A DNA stretch of 16,888 nucleotides from an uncultured Oscillochloris sp. (GTDB lineage: Bacteria > Chloroflexota > Chloroflexia > Chloroflexales > Chloroflexaceae). Below are positions 8,315-16,888 of this stretch, in pieces. Position 1 is the stretch's first letter; the number at the start of each line of letters is the position of its first letter. The translations under genes and the position numbers were made by a program. The stretch is from assembly GCA_903877945.1 (NCBI GenBank), contig CAIRFY010000256.1, positions 1 through 16,888 of the forward strand, in the 5' to 3' direction. The notes under the pieces are model-generated. The model was not told the DNA's origin. It saw only the letters and a program-made list of their open reading frames with translations, and ran no database searches.

Positions 8315-9259
8315 ATGAGCGATGAGCCTGATCTCACATGCTGTATCTGCGATGTGCCCCTGCGACCGCCACACAACATCCTTGGCCAGCGAGCCTACTG
8401 TGACCGGCACTTCGCCACGGTGAACAAGCCCCACGTCGGATTCTGGCGGGCCGGGTTGATCCAGATTGTGAGTATGGGCGTCCTTAGCGCCCTGGTGGCC
8501 TACCTCGCTGGCTTGATCGGCCCGCTCAACGGTTTGGCCCTGATCTTCGCGGGGATCGTGCTGGCGGTAGTTCCCTCCGCGAGCTGGCTGGTCTTCTTCT
8601 ACCGCCAGGATCGCCTGGAGCCCGAACCAAAGCACGACGTGGCCGCCGTCTTCTTCCTGGCGCTCATCCTCGCCGATGTGCTTGGCCGTCGCGTCATCGA
8701 TGACTGGCTCCAGGTGCGCCTGTGGGCCTCCGCCAGCAGCGCCACATCCCTGGCCGCATCGATCCTGATCGTCGGCGTCACCTGGCAGGCCATTGCCTAC
8801 GCCGCCGTGCGCCTGCTGGTCTACACCACACCCGAGTTCGACGAGCGCATGGACGGAATTGTCTACGGGACGGTGGCGGGCCTGGGGGTGGCCACCCTGC
8901 TGAACCTGCGCTATGTGCTGGACAACGGCGGCGTGGCCCTCGGGCCGGGGGTGATCAATGTGGTGACGGCAGCTCTGGCCCAGGCGTCGTTCGGTGGCCT
9001 GATGGGCTACGTCATGGCCGAGGCCAAGTTCACCCGCCGCCCGGTCTGGTGGGTACCCGTCGGCTTCGCCCTCACCGCCGCGCTCAACGGCCTGTTTAGC
9101 TGGCTAATCGGCGAGGTCAGCGCCGTCGGCCTGGGCGTTGAGTACTGGCGATCTCTCGTCCTAGGTATGGCCGTGGCCCTCGTCGCCTTCTTCACCCTCG
9201 TGGCCCTGATGCGTCGCAGCATCGAGGTGACGCTGCGGCAGAGCGGGAGGCCAACGTGA
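8315..9259 (+). CDS. PrsW-family membrane protein, apparently catalytically dead, with N-terminal zinc-finger-like motif
   Basis: A 314-residue polytopic membrane protein related to PrsW (M82) intramembrane metalloproteases, the group that includes site-1 proteases of anti-sigma factors. Shared features are YRQDRLEPEPKHDV after the first membrane pair, EFDERMDGIVYGTVAGLG, and the downstream order ALAQASFGGLMGY ... ALTAALNGLFSWL. The residues expected to bind the metal are missing: the EExxK position reads QAIAY, the Glu of the usual ENxxY reads LNLRY, and both His positions have other residues. The N-terminus has C9-x2-C12 ... C29-x2-H32, a treble-clef-like candidate zinc site. The ATG at 8315 has GAGG 9-10 bases upstream. 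It lies 25 bases after the M4 protease gene, and its stop overlaps the next start. Function is unknown; a binding or scaffolding role is inferred from the lost motifs. Confidence 0.8.
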   Translation: MSDEPDLTCCICDVPLRPPHNILGQRAYCDRHFATVNKPHVGFWRAGLIQIVSMGVLSALVAYLAGLIGPLNGLALIFAGIVLAVVPSASWLVFFYRQDRLEPEPKHDVAAVFFLALILADVLGRRVIDDWLQVRLWASASSATSLAASILIVGVTWQAIAYAAVRLLVYTTPEFDERMDGIVYGTVAGLGVATLLNLRYVLDNGGVALGPGVINVVTAALAQASFGGLMGYVMAEAKFTRRPVWWVPVGFALTAALNGLFSWLIGEVSAVGLGVEYWRSLVLGMAVALVAFFTLVALMRRSIEVTLRQSGRPT

Positions 9260-9855
9260 TAAAGAGCGCTATGCCGGTCTACCGCCTACGCACCCTCCCT
9301 GGCGACCTGGGCGTGGCCCTGGTGACGCTGATCGCGCTTGGGCTGGGCTGGCTGCTGATGGCCCAGACGACGGGACGTACTCGGCCCTACGTCGAACCCG
9401 ACGCGGGCCTGCGGCTGAACTACCCCGCAGGCTGGATCAGCGTCGACTCGCTCCAGGATCTGCTGCTCAAGGTAGAGGATCCGCAAACAGACTCGGCCTT
9501 CAAGACGGCCCTCAGCGTCGAGCGGCACGACCTCGATCCCGCCAGTCCACCGACGCTCCAGACATTGCTCGACCGACGGGTGCAGGAACACGCCCACCTC
9601 ACCGGCTACCACCTGCTCGCCGACGGCGAGGCAACCGTGGCCGGACAGCGGGCCATCCTGCTGGAGTACGCCTACGTCGTGCAGCCCATCGACGCACCTC
9701 GGCGGGCCTCGCTACCGGTAGTCGTCCGCGCCCGCGAGTACCTGCTGATCACCAAAGACCGCTCGTATTACCTGAGCATCGCCGCCCCAGAGGGAGGATT
9801 CGCCCAGGCGAGCGCACAGTTCGAGCGGATTGCCCAGAGTCTCGTGCTGCCATGA
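9256..9855 (+). CDS. Membrane-anchored PsbP-like hypothetical protein
   Basis: A 199-residue protein with one N-terminal membrane segment (about residues 18-36, LGVALVTLIALGLGWLLMA) and a globular part facing outwards. The phrase LRLNYPAGWISVDS, followed by a sensitive-to-fold alternation of strands and ending in FERIAQSLVLP, resembles the PsbP/DUF1795 (Mog1-like) fold, common in small secreted Chloroflexota proteins; this is a pattern-level judgement. The GTG start at 9256 overlaps the upstream TGA in GTGA, and GGGAGG lies 5 bases before it, so it is translationally coupled to the PrsW-like gene. This makes it likely that the two proteins act together at the membrane. No enzyme motif is seen. 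Confidence 0.75.
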   Translation: MIKSAMPVYRLRTLPGDLGVALVTLIALGLGWLLMAQTTGRTRPYVEPDAGLRLNYPAGWISVDSLQDLLLKVEDPQTDSAFKTALSVERHDLDPASPPTLQTLLDRRVQEHAHLTGYHLLADGEATVAGQRAILLEYAYVVQPIDAPRRASLPVVVRAREYLLITKDRSYYLSIAAPEGGFAQASAQFERIAQSLVLP

Positions 9856-9910
9856 GATCGCAGCACGGTGCGCTGACGGCGTAGCAGGGCTATTGCAAAG
9901 TCACCCTCCG

Positions 9911-9965
9911 GCCCTCACCCCCCAGCCCCCTCTCCCCGTGAGGGAGAGGGGCTGGGGGTGAGGGC
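9911..9965. repeat. C/G-rich inverted repeat, copy 2, between convergent genes
   Basis: A compact inverted repeat starting GCCCTCACCCCCCAG and ending CTGGGGGTGAGGGC, with a CGTG-type loop near 9937-9940. The right arm AGGGAGAGGGG complements the left CCCCTCTCCC. It lies between the ends of the PsbP-like gene (9855) and ribY (10001), so the RNA hairpin would sit at the 3' end of both transcripts and may act as a bidirectional terminator, although no U-tract follows. It shares sequence with the element at 4697-4808. Confidence 0.75.
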
Positions 9966-10000
9966 TGAGCGGCGTAGTCGTCAGCGCACAGGACTGCAAT

Positions 10001-11014
10001 CTATTTGATAAACTCATTGGTGAAGGCTGCGTTCACATCCACCGGCCCGGCGAGCAGCTTCGCGTCACGCATAAACTGCTCCGTCTTTGTCCAGACAGCG
10101 GCGTCGGTGAAGCCAAGGCCCGCGCTGGTGGTCTTGTCGCTCTGCCAGAAGGCCAGGCTCTCTTGGAGTACCTGGCGCTGGAGCTTCGGGTCGCCCAGCT
10201 TGGCCTCGGGGATGAACGTCAAGCTCAGCGTGTACGCCGCATCCGGGTTGTCCAGCGTATCCCGCAGCCCGCGCACCGATGCCTGCACGAAGCTGCGCAC
10301 CAGCGCCGGGTCTTGCTTGATCAGCGCCTCACTGACCACAATCCCGTTCGAGGCCAGGTCGTAAATATCAGCGACGCGCAGCACGTCCACCTGCTGATTC
10401 TGCTGGCGCAGGATCACCGGCTCGTTCATGGCGTAGCCGATCCCCACCTGCACCTTGTCCTCAAGCACCGTCTGGGCCTGAGTGAAGCCGATCTCCTGCA
10501 CAGTCAGCGCACGCTCGTCCAGCTTGTTGGCGTAGAGCACGGCCATCAGAGCGTAGAGGCTCTCGCCGTAGCGCCCAGGGATGCCCACCGTCTTGCCCTT
10601 CAGGTCGTCCACGCTCTTGAGGCTGGTGGACGACTTGGCAAAGAAGACCACCGGGAACTTCTGGTAGAGCGTTTCGACCGTCTTCACGGCTAAGCCTTGC
10701 TGGCGGGCGAGCAGCACCGAGGTGCCGCTGGCCGTAGCGAAGGCGACCTTGCTCTCCGGCCAGGCTGCGGCGCGCACGACGACATCGTTCTCAAAATTGT
10801 AGTCGAAGCTGACATCCAGCCCGGCGTCCTTATAATAGCCCTTGGCGGCGGCCACATAGTAAGGCGCAAACTGGACGTTCGGGACATAGGACATGGCCAG
10901 CGTGATCGGGCGCAGCCCCTGGCCGGAGGCAGTCGGGGCGAGGGCGGTCGGCTGGGCACCGCAGGCCACCAGAGTCAGGGCCAGCACGGCGATGAGCAAA
11001 AGACGATTGGGCAC
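10001..11014 (-). CDS. ribY: Riboflavin ABC transporter substrate-binding lipoprotein RibY
   Basis: A 337-residue NMT1/THI5-like (SBP_bac group) binding protein. A lipoprotein signal ends in the lipobox LVAC with Cys18. The mature part starts ITLAMSYVPNVQFAPYYVAAAKGYY, the hallmark of the ThiY/THI5 family, then has DLKGKTVGIPGRYGES and the domain-closing DPALVRSFVQASVRGLRD. ThiY relatives bind pyrimidines; here the FMN riboswitch upstream of its partner permease points to riboflavin or a flavin precursor, as for RibY of Chloroflexus-type ribXY systems. The GTG at 11014 is chosen because AAGGAG lies 6 bases upstream and the signal peptide begins there. It is downstream of ribX on the same strand, with 184 bases between them filled by two palindromic repeats. 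No ATP-binding subunit follows. Confidence 0.82.
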   Translation of the reverse strand: MPNRLLLIAVLALTLVACGAQPTALAPTASGQGLRPITLAMSYVPNVQFAPYYVAAAKGYYKDAGLDVSFDYNFENDVVVRAAAWPESKVAFATASGTSVLLARQQGLAVKTVETLYQKFPVVFFAKSSTSLKSVDDLKGKTVGIPGRYGESLYALMAVLYANKLDERALTVQEIGFTQAQTVLEDKVQVGIGYAMNEPVILRQQNQQVDVLRVADIYDLASNGIVVSEALIKQDPALVRSFVQASVRGLRDTLDNPDAAYTLSLTFIPEAKLGDPKLQRQVLQESLAFWQSDKTTSAGLGFTDAAVWTKTEQFMRDAKLLAGPVDVNAAFTNEFIK

Positions 11015-11074
11015 AGTGGACTCCTTAAAATACGGTCAAGAAGCAATACCGCAGAAGTAACGCGGTGAGGCGTC

Positions 11075-11136
11075 CTGTCATTCTGAGCGAAGCGAAGAAT
11101 CCCGGTCGGGACGCTTCGCTTCGCTCAGCGTGACAG
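11075..11136. repeat. Inverted repeat with GAGCGAAGCGAAG arms between ribX and ribY
   Basis: The left arm starts CTGTCATTCTGAGCGAAG (11075) and the right arm ends CTTCGCTCAGCGTGACAG (11136). The 23-base arms match at 21 positions after reverse complementation. The wording CATTCTGAGCGAAGCGAAGAATC is a dispersed bacterial intergenic repeat that I recognise from many unrelated genomes. In the ribXY transcript it would form a strong hairpin about 60 bases before the ribY start. Confidence 0.75.
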
Positions 11137-11175
11137 CGTTACGTATGCTGCTCTCTTGCGTCAAGAATATTGGGC

Positions 11176-11200
11176 AGAGACGCCCCGCCGGGGCGTCTCT
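11176..11200. repeat. Perfect palindrome overlapping the ribX stop codon
   Basis: AGAGACGCCCCG, one central base, then its exact complement: 12-bp arms over 25 bases. The ribX stop (TAG, complement of 11199-11201) lies on its edge. The GTAGAGACGCCCC wording is typical of a dispersed Chloroflexota repeat, so the present ribX end may have been set by its insertion. It is about 40 bases from the repeat at 11075-11136. Confidence 0.75.
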
Positions 11201-12005
11201 ACGACTCCCACGTCACCAGGAGCCGTTCCAGCAGGGTGGCGATCAAGTAGAACCCCAGCGTGATCACGGCGAGGGTGAGCAGGGCCACAAAGATCAGCGG
11301 TGTATCGAAGAGACCACGGGCGATGTTAATCAGGGCACCCAGGCCATCGCGCCCGGCCACAAACTCGCCTACCACGGCACCGGTCGTGGCCAGGGCCAGC
11401 CCAGTGCGTACCCCGCCGAAGAGTACCGGCAGCGCCAGAGACGCCTCGACATGGCACAGCATCTGCCAGCGGCTAGCCCCGCTGATCAGCGCCATTTCGC
11501 GCAGCTCACGCGGAATGCCGCGCAGGGCGATCACCGTACTCAGCAAGATGGGCAGGAAGGTGATCAGGGCGGCGATCAAGAGCTTGGACTGGAGGCCCGG
11601 CCCGAACCAGAGGATAATCAGCGGGGCCACGGCCACCACCGGCACCGCCTGGCTGGCCGCCAGCAGCGGAGTCAGCGCCCGCTCTAGCCAGGGAATGTGG
11701 GCCAGCACATAGCCCAGGCTCAGACCGAGGACGAGGGCGATGGAGAATCCGCCCAGAGCTTCGCCCAAGGTGGCCGAGCTATGTTGCCAGAGGATACCGC
11801 TCGTCGCCGCGCTCGCCAGCCGCTCCAGCACCAGTCTCGGCGTGGGCAGGATGAACGCCCGGTAGCTGCCCACGCTCACCGCCGCCTGCCAGACCATCAG
11901 CAGGCCGATGATCGTCGTCGGGAGGCCGATCCAGTGCAGATCGAGCCTCCGTCGAGGTGCCATTGGCTCCACCGACGCCCGCTGGATCGGTAATGTCTGC
12001 TGCAT
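11199..12005 (-). CDS. ribX: Riboflavin ABC transporter permease RibX
   Basis: A 268-residue integral membrane permease of the ThiX/SsuC type (BPD_transp_1), about six membrane segments. The EAA loop that docks the ATPase is clear: EMALISGASRWQMLCHVEASLALP, here given by its start EMALISGASRWQ and end LALP, roughly residues 165-190. The ATG at 12005 has AGAGGAAGG about 6 bases upstream; the 33 upstream codons fall in the riboswitch terminator and are not coding. It is the first gene after an FMN riboswitch, which makes a riboflavin substrate much more likely than the thiamin precursors or sulfonates handled by close relatives. The partner binding protein is ribY. The ATPase must come from elsewhere, perhaps shared with another transporter. 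The last codons (VTWES, stop) border a palindromic repeat. Confidence 0.82.
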   Translation of the reverse strand: MQQTLPIQRASVEPMAPRRRLDLHWIGLPTTIIGLLMVWQAAVSVGSYRAFILPTPRLVLERLASAATSGILWQHSSATLGEALGGFSIALVLGLSLGYVLAHIPWLERALTPLLAASQAVPVVAVAPLIILWFGPGLQSKLLIAALITFLPILLSTVIALRGIPRELREMALISGASRWQMLCHVEASLALPVLFGGVRTGLALATTGAVVGEFVAGRDGLGALINIARGLFDTPLIFVALLTLAVITLGFYLIATLLERLLVTWES

Positions 12006-12030
12006 AACCCTTCCTCTCGCAGCTCGGGGA

Positions 12031-12064
12031 CAACAAAAGACCCCGAGGCCACTGGCTTCGGGGC
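12031..12064 (-). terminator. Intrinsic terminator of the FMN riboswitch
   Basis: On the minus strand GCCCCGAAGCC, loop AGT, GGCCTCGGGG forms a 10-bp stem with one mismatch, followed by TCTTTTGTT. It lies between the FMN aptamer and the ribX ribosome site. Its 5' arm GCCCCGAAG (12056-12064) is exactly complementary to CTTCGGGGC at the 5' side of the aptamer (12277-12285). This gives a clear terminator/antiterminator switch: with FMN bound the terminator forms and ribXY is off. Confidence 0.85.
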
Positions 12065-12168
12065 ATACACGCATACGACAGATGAGCGGAAACATCCGCC
12101 ACACCTGTGAGAGCGGTACACCACAGCACCCCCTTCAGGGGTACGCGACGGTGCGCCCGCCGTACACG

Positions 12169-12289
12169 CGACCTTCTTTACATCCGGACTGTAACCGTCG
12201 GCCCCGGAGTTTCACCGAGTCATGCGTGCCTCGCAACACGCTCGTGGGCTCTACCACCGATCGGGAATTTCACCCTGCCCCGAAGATCG
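12169..12289 (-). ncRNA. FMN riboswitch (RFN element)
   Basis: Read on the minus strand, the RFN consensus is plain: CTTCGGGGCAGGGTGAAATT, CCCGATCGGTGGTAGAGCCC, CTCGGTGAAACTCCGGGGCC, GACGGTTACAGTCCGGATG, then GAAGGTCG. P1 pairs CGATCTTC (12282-12289) with GAAGGTCG (12169-12176) over 8 bp including one G-U. It binds FMN and, through the terminator at 12031-12064, should lower ribXY transcription when FMN is plentiful. About 105 bases of linker separate aptamer and terminator. Confidence 0.96.
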
Positions 12290-12307
12290 TTGATTTACTT
12301 TGGCGCT

Positions 12308-12336
12308 ATGATAGCACGAGCTTTGGAACGCTGCAA
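12308..12336 (-). promoter_or_regulatory. Promoter of the riboswitch-ribXY operon
   Basis: On the minus strand TTGCAG (12331-12336) and TATCAT (12308-12313) are separated by exactly 17 bases. The start would fall near 12301, about a dozen bases before the first base of aptamer P1, which is the expected layout. The gap to the divergent lipoprotein gene (12337-12456) holds no promoter on the plus strand that I would name. Confidence 0.7.
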
Positions 12337-12456
12337 GAATGCAGAAATGTAAACCCGATGCCCGAAACCTGGCCGAAGGTGTTACTATTGGGGCATTGCG
12401 TGGCGCCCGACATTTGGAGTGCGGGCGGCTCTACTGCAACAGAAAGAGGAGAAATT

Positions 12457-13194
12457 ATGCTCCGCACTTTTCGTCGCGTCGTTGCTCCGCTCTCGGTGGC
12501 CCTGCTCCTGTCGCTGGCCGCGTGTGGCGGTCGCCAAGCGGCTGCGCCTACCGCAACCCCTGTCCCGCCTACCGAGGCTCCGACTCGTACCCCCCGGCCC
12601 ACCCGTGAGCCTGTGGCTACGGCCGAACCCACCACCGAACCTACGGCCGTCGTCCTTAGCAACGATGCGCCCACCAGTTCTACGAGCGATAGTCAGTTGA
12701 AGTCTGTTGATATTGGCGATCTGGAAACCTACGCGCATACGTCCGGCGTCTTCGAGATCGGTGTCCCCAATAACTGGACGCTCCAGGACAACAGTAAGGC
12801 CGACGAACTCATCCTGGTCTGGACTGACCCGACCCGCAATGGCGCGATGGTCGTCGATATTTACGAGGATGCGAAAATCAACTCTACGGATAATCTGGCT
12901 AAGACGCTGCAAAAGTACCTAAAAAATACCTTTGGCAGTGAACCCGACTTCTCTACTGGTGACCCAAAGACCCAAACCGATAAGAGCGTGCTGATCGCCT
13001 GGACCTACACCGCCACCGCTGACAACGGCACAAAGGCTCCGCTCCTCGGCAACACCTTCATCGAGCAGCGCGGCAATAAGATCTCGCTGCTCTCCACCCT
13101 GGTGCCGCAGGATCAGTTCAAAGACCTCAAGGATAAGACCAACCAGATCATCAACTCCTACAAAATCACGCCCGACGCGCCGATTAAGCCGTAA
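12457..13194 (+). CDS. Lipoprotein with Pro/Thr-rich linker and PsbP-like domain
   Basis: A 245-residue predicted lipoprotein. The signal peptide MLRTFRRVVAPLSVALLLS leads to the lipobox SLAAC with Cys around residue 24. A low-complexity linker rich in Pro, Thr, Ala and Glu (about 30-70, repeated PTxxPxxTRTP-like wording) extends from the membrane, followed by a globular domain with FEIGVPNNWTLQDN (about 98-111), of the PsbP/DUF1795-like kind, ending in INSYKI. No catalytic residues are evident. The ATG at 12457 has AGAGGAG about 5 bases upstream; a longer reading frame running back to 11908 crosses the riboswitch and is not coding. It is divergent from ribXY. Residues after about 70 read like the PsbP-like protein at 9256-9855 in fold style, not in clear sequence identity. 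Confidence 0.8.
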   Translation: MLRTFRRVVAPLSVALLLSLAACGGRQAAAPTATPVPPTEAPTRTPRPTREPVATAEPTTEPTAVVLSNDAPTSSTSDSQLKSVDIGDLETYAHTSGVFEIGVPNNWTLQDNSKADELILVWTDPTRNGAMVVDIYEDAKINSTDNLAKTLQKYLKNTFGSEPDFSTGDPKTQTDKSVLIAWTYTATADNGTKAPLLGNTFIEQRGNKISLLSTLVPQDQFKDLKDKTNQIINSYKITPDAPIKP

Positions 13195-13239
13195 AAAAGC
13201 GTCGTGTTTGATGTGATGATGCATCAGCCCTCCCCTCAT

Positions 13240-13274
13240 ATGGTGACGCGAACGCTGTGCGTTCGCGTCACCAT
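13240..13274. repeat. Near-perfect palindrome upstream of the carB promoter
   Basis: ATGGTGACGCGAACGC (13240-13255), loop TGT, then the exact complement GCGTTCGCGTCACCAT (13259-13274). It ends three bases before TATAAT, so it fills the -35 region of the carB promoter. It could be an operator, the lipoprotein gene's 3' hairpin (no U-tract), or a dispersed repeat. CGCGTCACC in its arms also occurs three times in the tandem repeat at 1-33. Confidence 0.75.
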
Positions 13275-13282
13275 GTTATAAT
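13274..13282 (+). promoter_or_regulatory. Extended -10 promoter of carB
   Basis: TGTTATAAT (TG at 13274-13275, TATAAT at 13277-13282) is a consensus extended -10 element. No good -35 is found 16-18 bases upstream, where the palindrome lies. Transcription would start near 13289, leaving a leader of about 57 bases before carB with GAGGAG at 13329-13334. Confidence 0.6.
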
Positions 13283-13345
13283 CGTCGCCGATGTCTCACA
13301 CACGGCGGCGGGCGCGGCCTGCCCCAACGAGGAGCGATTGCCACG

Positions 13346-16633
<3,288 letters not shown>

Positions 16634-16652
16634 GATTAAGGTTTTAGGACGA

Positions 16653-16706
16653 CCGTTCGTAGTAGCGGCTTCAGCCGCTTGGCGCTAAAGCGCCTACTAC
16701 GAACGG
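16653..16706. repeat. Cloverleaf-like palindrome after carB
   Basis: A 13-bp outer stem, CCGTTCGTAGTAG with CTACTACGAACGG, encloses two adjacent hairpins, GCGGCTTCAGCCGC (16665-16678) and GGCGCTAAAGCGCC (16681-16694). The three-stem layout and the wording GCGGCTTCAGCCGCTTGGCGC are those of a dispersed repeat I associate with Chloroflexota genomes. It starts 19 bases after the carB stop and could end the transcript or stabilise its 3' end, but there is no U-tract. Confidence 0.8.
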
Positions 16707-16759
16707 CGCAGGCTGTAAAGCTGATCTAGATCCAATACCTTTCAACTTGTAAACCACCA

Positions 16760-16775
16760 CCCGCCTAAAGGCGGG
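16760..16775. repeat. Subterminal hairpin of a putative IS200/IS605 element
   Basis: CCCGCCTAAAGGCGGG is a short perfect hairpin; on the minus strand its loop carries the TAG stop of the putative tnpB. IS200/IS605-family elements end in such a hairpin a short distance from the cleavage site, placing the element's right end slightly to the left, perhaps near 16735-16755. The exact boundary cannot be read here. Confidence 0.55.
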
Positions 16776-16887
16776 GGCTTTGCTCTGGCGCTACCGACGA
16801 GTCGGCATCCGAGCAGTACGGCACGTTTACGGGTGCCCTGCCGGGCGAACCCGGCAGCGGGTGCATCGGCCAACGCCTACGACCTTC
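16765..16887 (-). CDS. tnpB: C-terminal fragment of putative TnpB (IS200/IS605), cut by window end
   Basis: Reading the minus strand from the window edge gives 40 residues and a stop: it contains RRRWPMHPLPGSPGRAPVN and ends EQSPRL. A basic, Pro-rich tail closing in a PRL-stop whose TAG sits in the loop of a GC-rich hairpin is characteristic of the 3' ends of TnpB genes in IS200/IS605-type elements. The catalytic RuvC residues and zinc finger would lie outside the window. TnpB is an RNA-guided nuclease whose omega RNA covers this same 3' region. The identification rests only on tail style and hairpin position. It could also be a decayed remnant. Confidence 0.45.
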   Translation of the reverse strand, partial: EGRRRWPMHPLPGSPGRAPVNVPYCSDADSSVAPEQSPRL

Positions 16888-16888
16888 A

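Noticed and set aside
10001..12005. Thiamin-precursor (ThiXY) or sulfonate/nitrate transporter
   Set aside because: The proteins alone allow it, but the upstream RNA is an FMN (RFN) element, not a THI box, which makes flavin uptake the better call.
11908..12456. Extending the lipoprotein gene upstream to 11908
   Set aside because: The extension runs antisense through the ribX start and FMN riboswitch; a signal peptide and a good ribosome site mark 12457 as the start.
13195..13274. The carB-upstream palindrome as the intrinsic terminator of the lipoprotein gene
   Set aside because: It has no U-tract on either strand and touches the TATAAT box, so termination is not its clearest role, although it cannot be excluded.

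Overview
The window looks like chromosome from a filamentous anoxygenic phototroph-type Chloroflexota (order Chloroflexales, near Roseiflexus, Oscillochloris or Chloroploca). This is an inference from three things: moderately high GC (roughly 60%, hand-estimated); an FMN-riboswitch-controlled ribXY-type transporter, an arrangement known from Chloroflexus relatives; and several families of short palindromic repeats between genes. I ran no database search, so the lineage is a judgement rather than a result.

Left part (1-4606, minus strand). A DUF58 protein lies directly downstream of a large single-chain restriction-modification enzyme of the type ISP/IIG style: an N-terminal PD-(D/E)XK nuclease, then an N6-adenine methyltransferase, then a specificity domain. 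The specificity region has clearly lower GC than the rest of the gene. The 310-base divergent gap (4607-4916) holds a C/G-rich inverted repeat and the rex promoter.

Centre (4917-9855, plus strand). rex, a redox (NADH/NAD+) sensing repressor, is followed by a long hairpin. A tight cluster comes next: a secreted thermolysin-like M4 protease with C-terminal accessory domains, a PrsW-family membrane protein in which the catalytic motifs appear to be lost, and a small membrane-anchored PsbP-like protein whose GTG start overlaps the previous stop.

Right-centre (9856-12336, minus strand). Across a convergent gap with a second C/G-rich inverted repeat lies a flavin-uptake operon. It has a sigma70-like promoter, an FMN riboswitch with a readable terminator/antiterminator, ribX (permease) and ribY (lipoprotein binding protein). 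Two unrelated palindromic repeats separate ribX from ribY, and no ATPase gene is present.

Right part (12457-16888, plus strand except the last gene). A lipoprotein with a Pro/Thr-rich linker precedes a near-perfect palindrome next to an extended -10 promoter, then carB (carbamoyl-phosphate synthase large subunit). CarB carries an unusual in-frame insertion made of 21-nt repeats. A cloverleaf-like palindrome follows carB. The window ends in what looks like the 3' end of a minus-strand IS200/IS605-type tnpB with its terminal hairpin.

Most suited to follow-up: the repeat-derived insertion in CarB, the apparent pseudoprotease in the M4 cluster, the low-GC specificity region of the R-M enzyme, and the FMN switch with its repeat-split ribXY operon.
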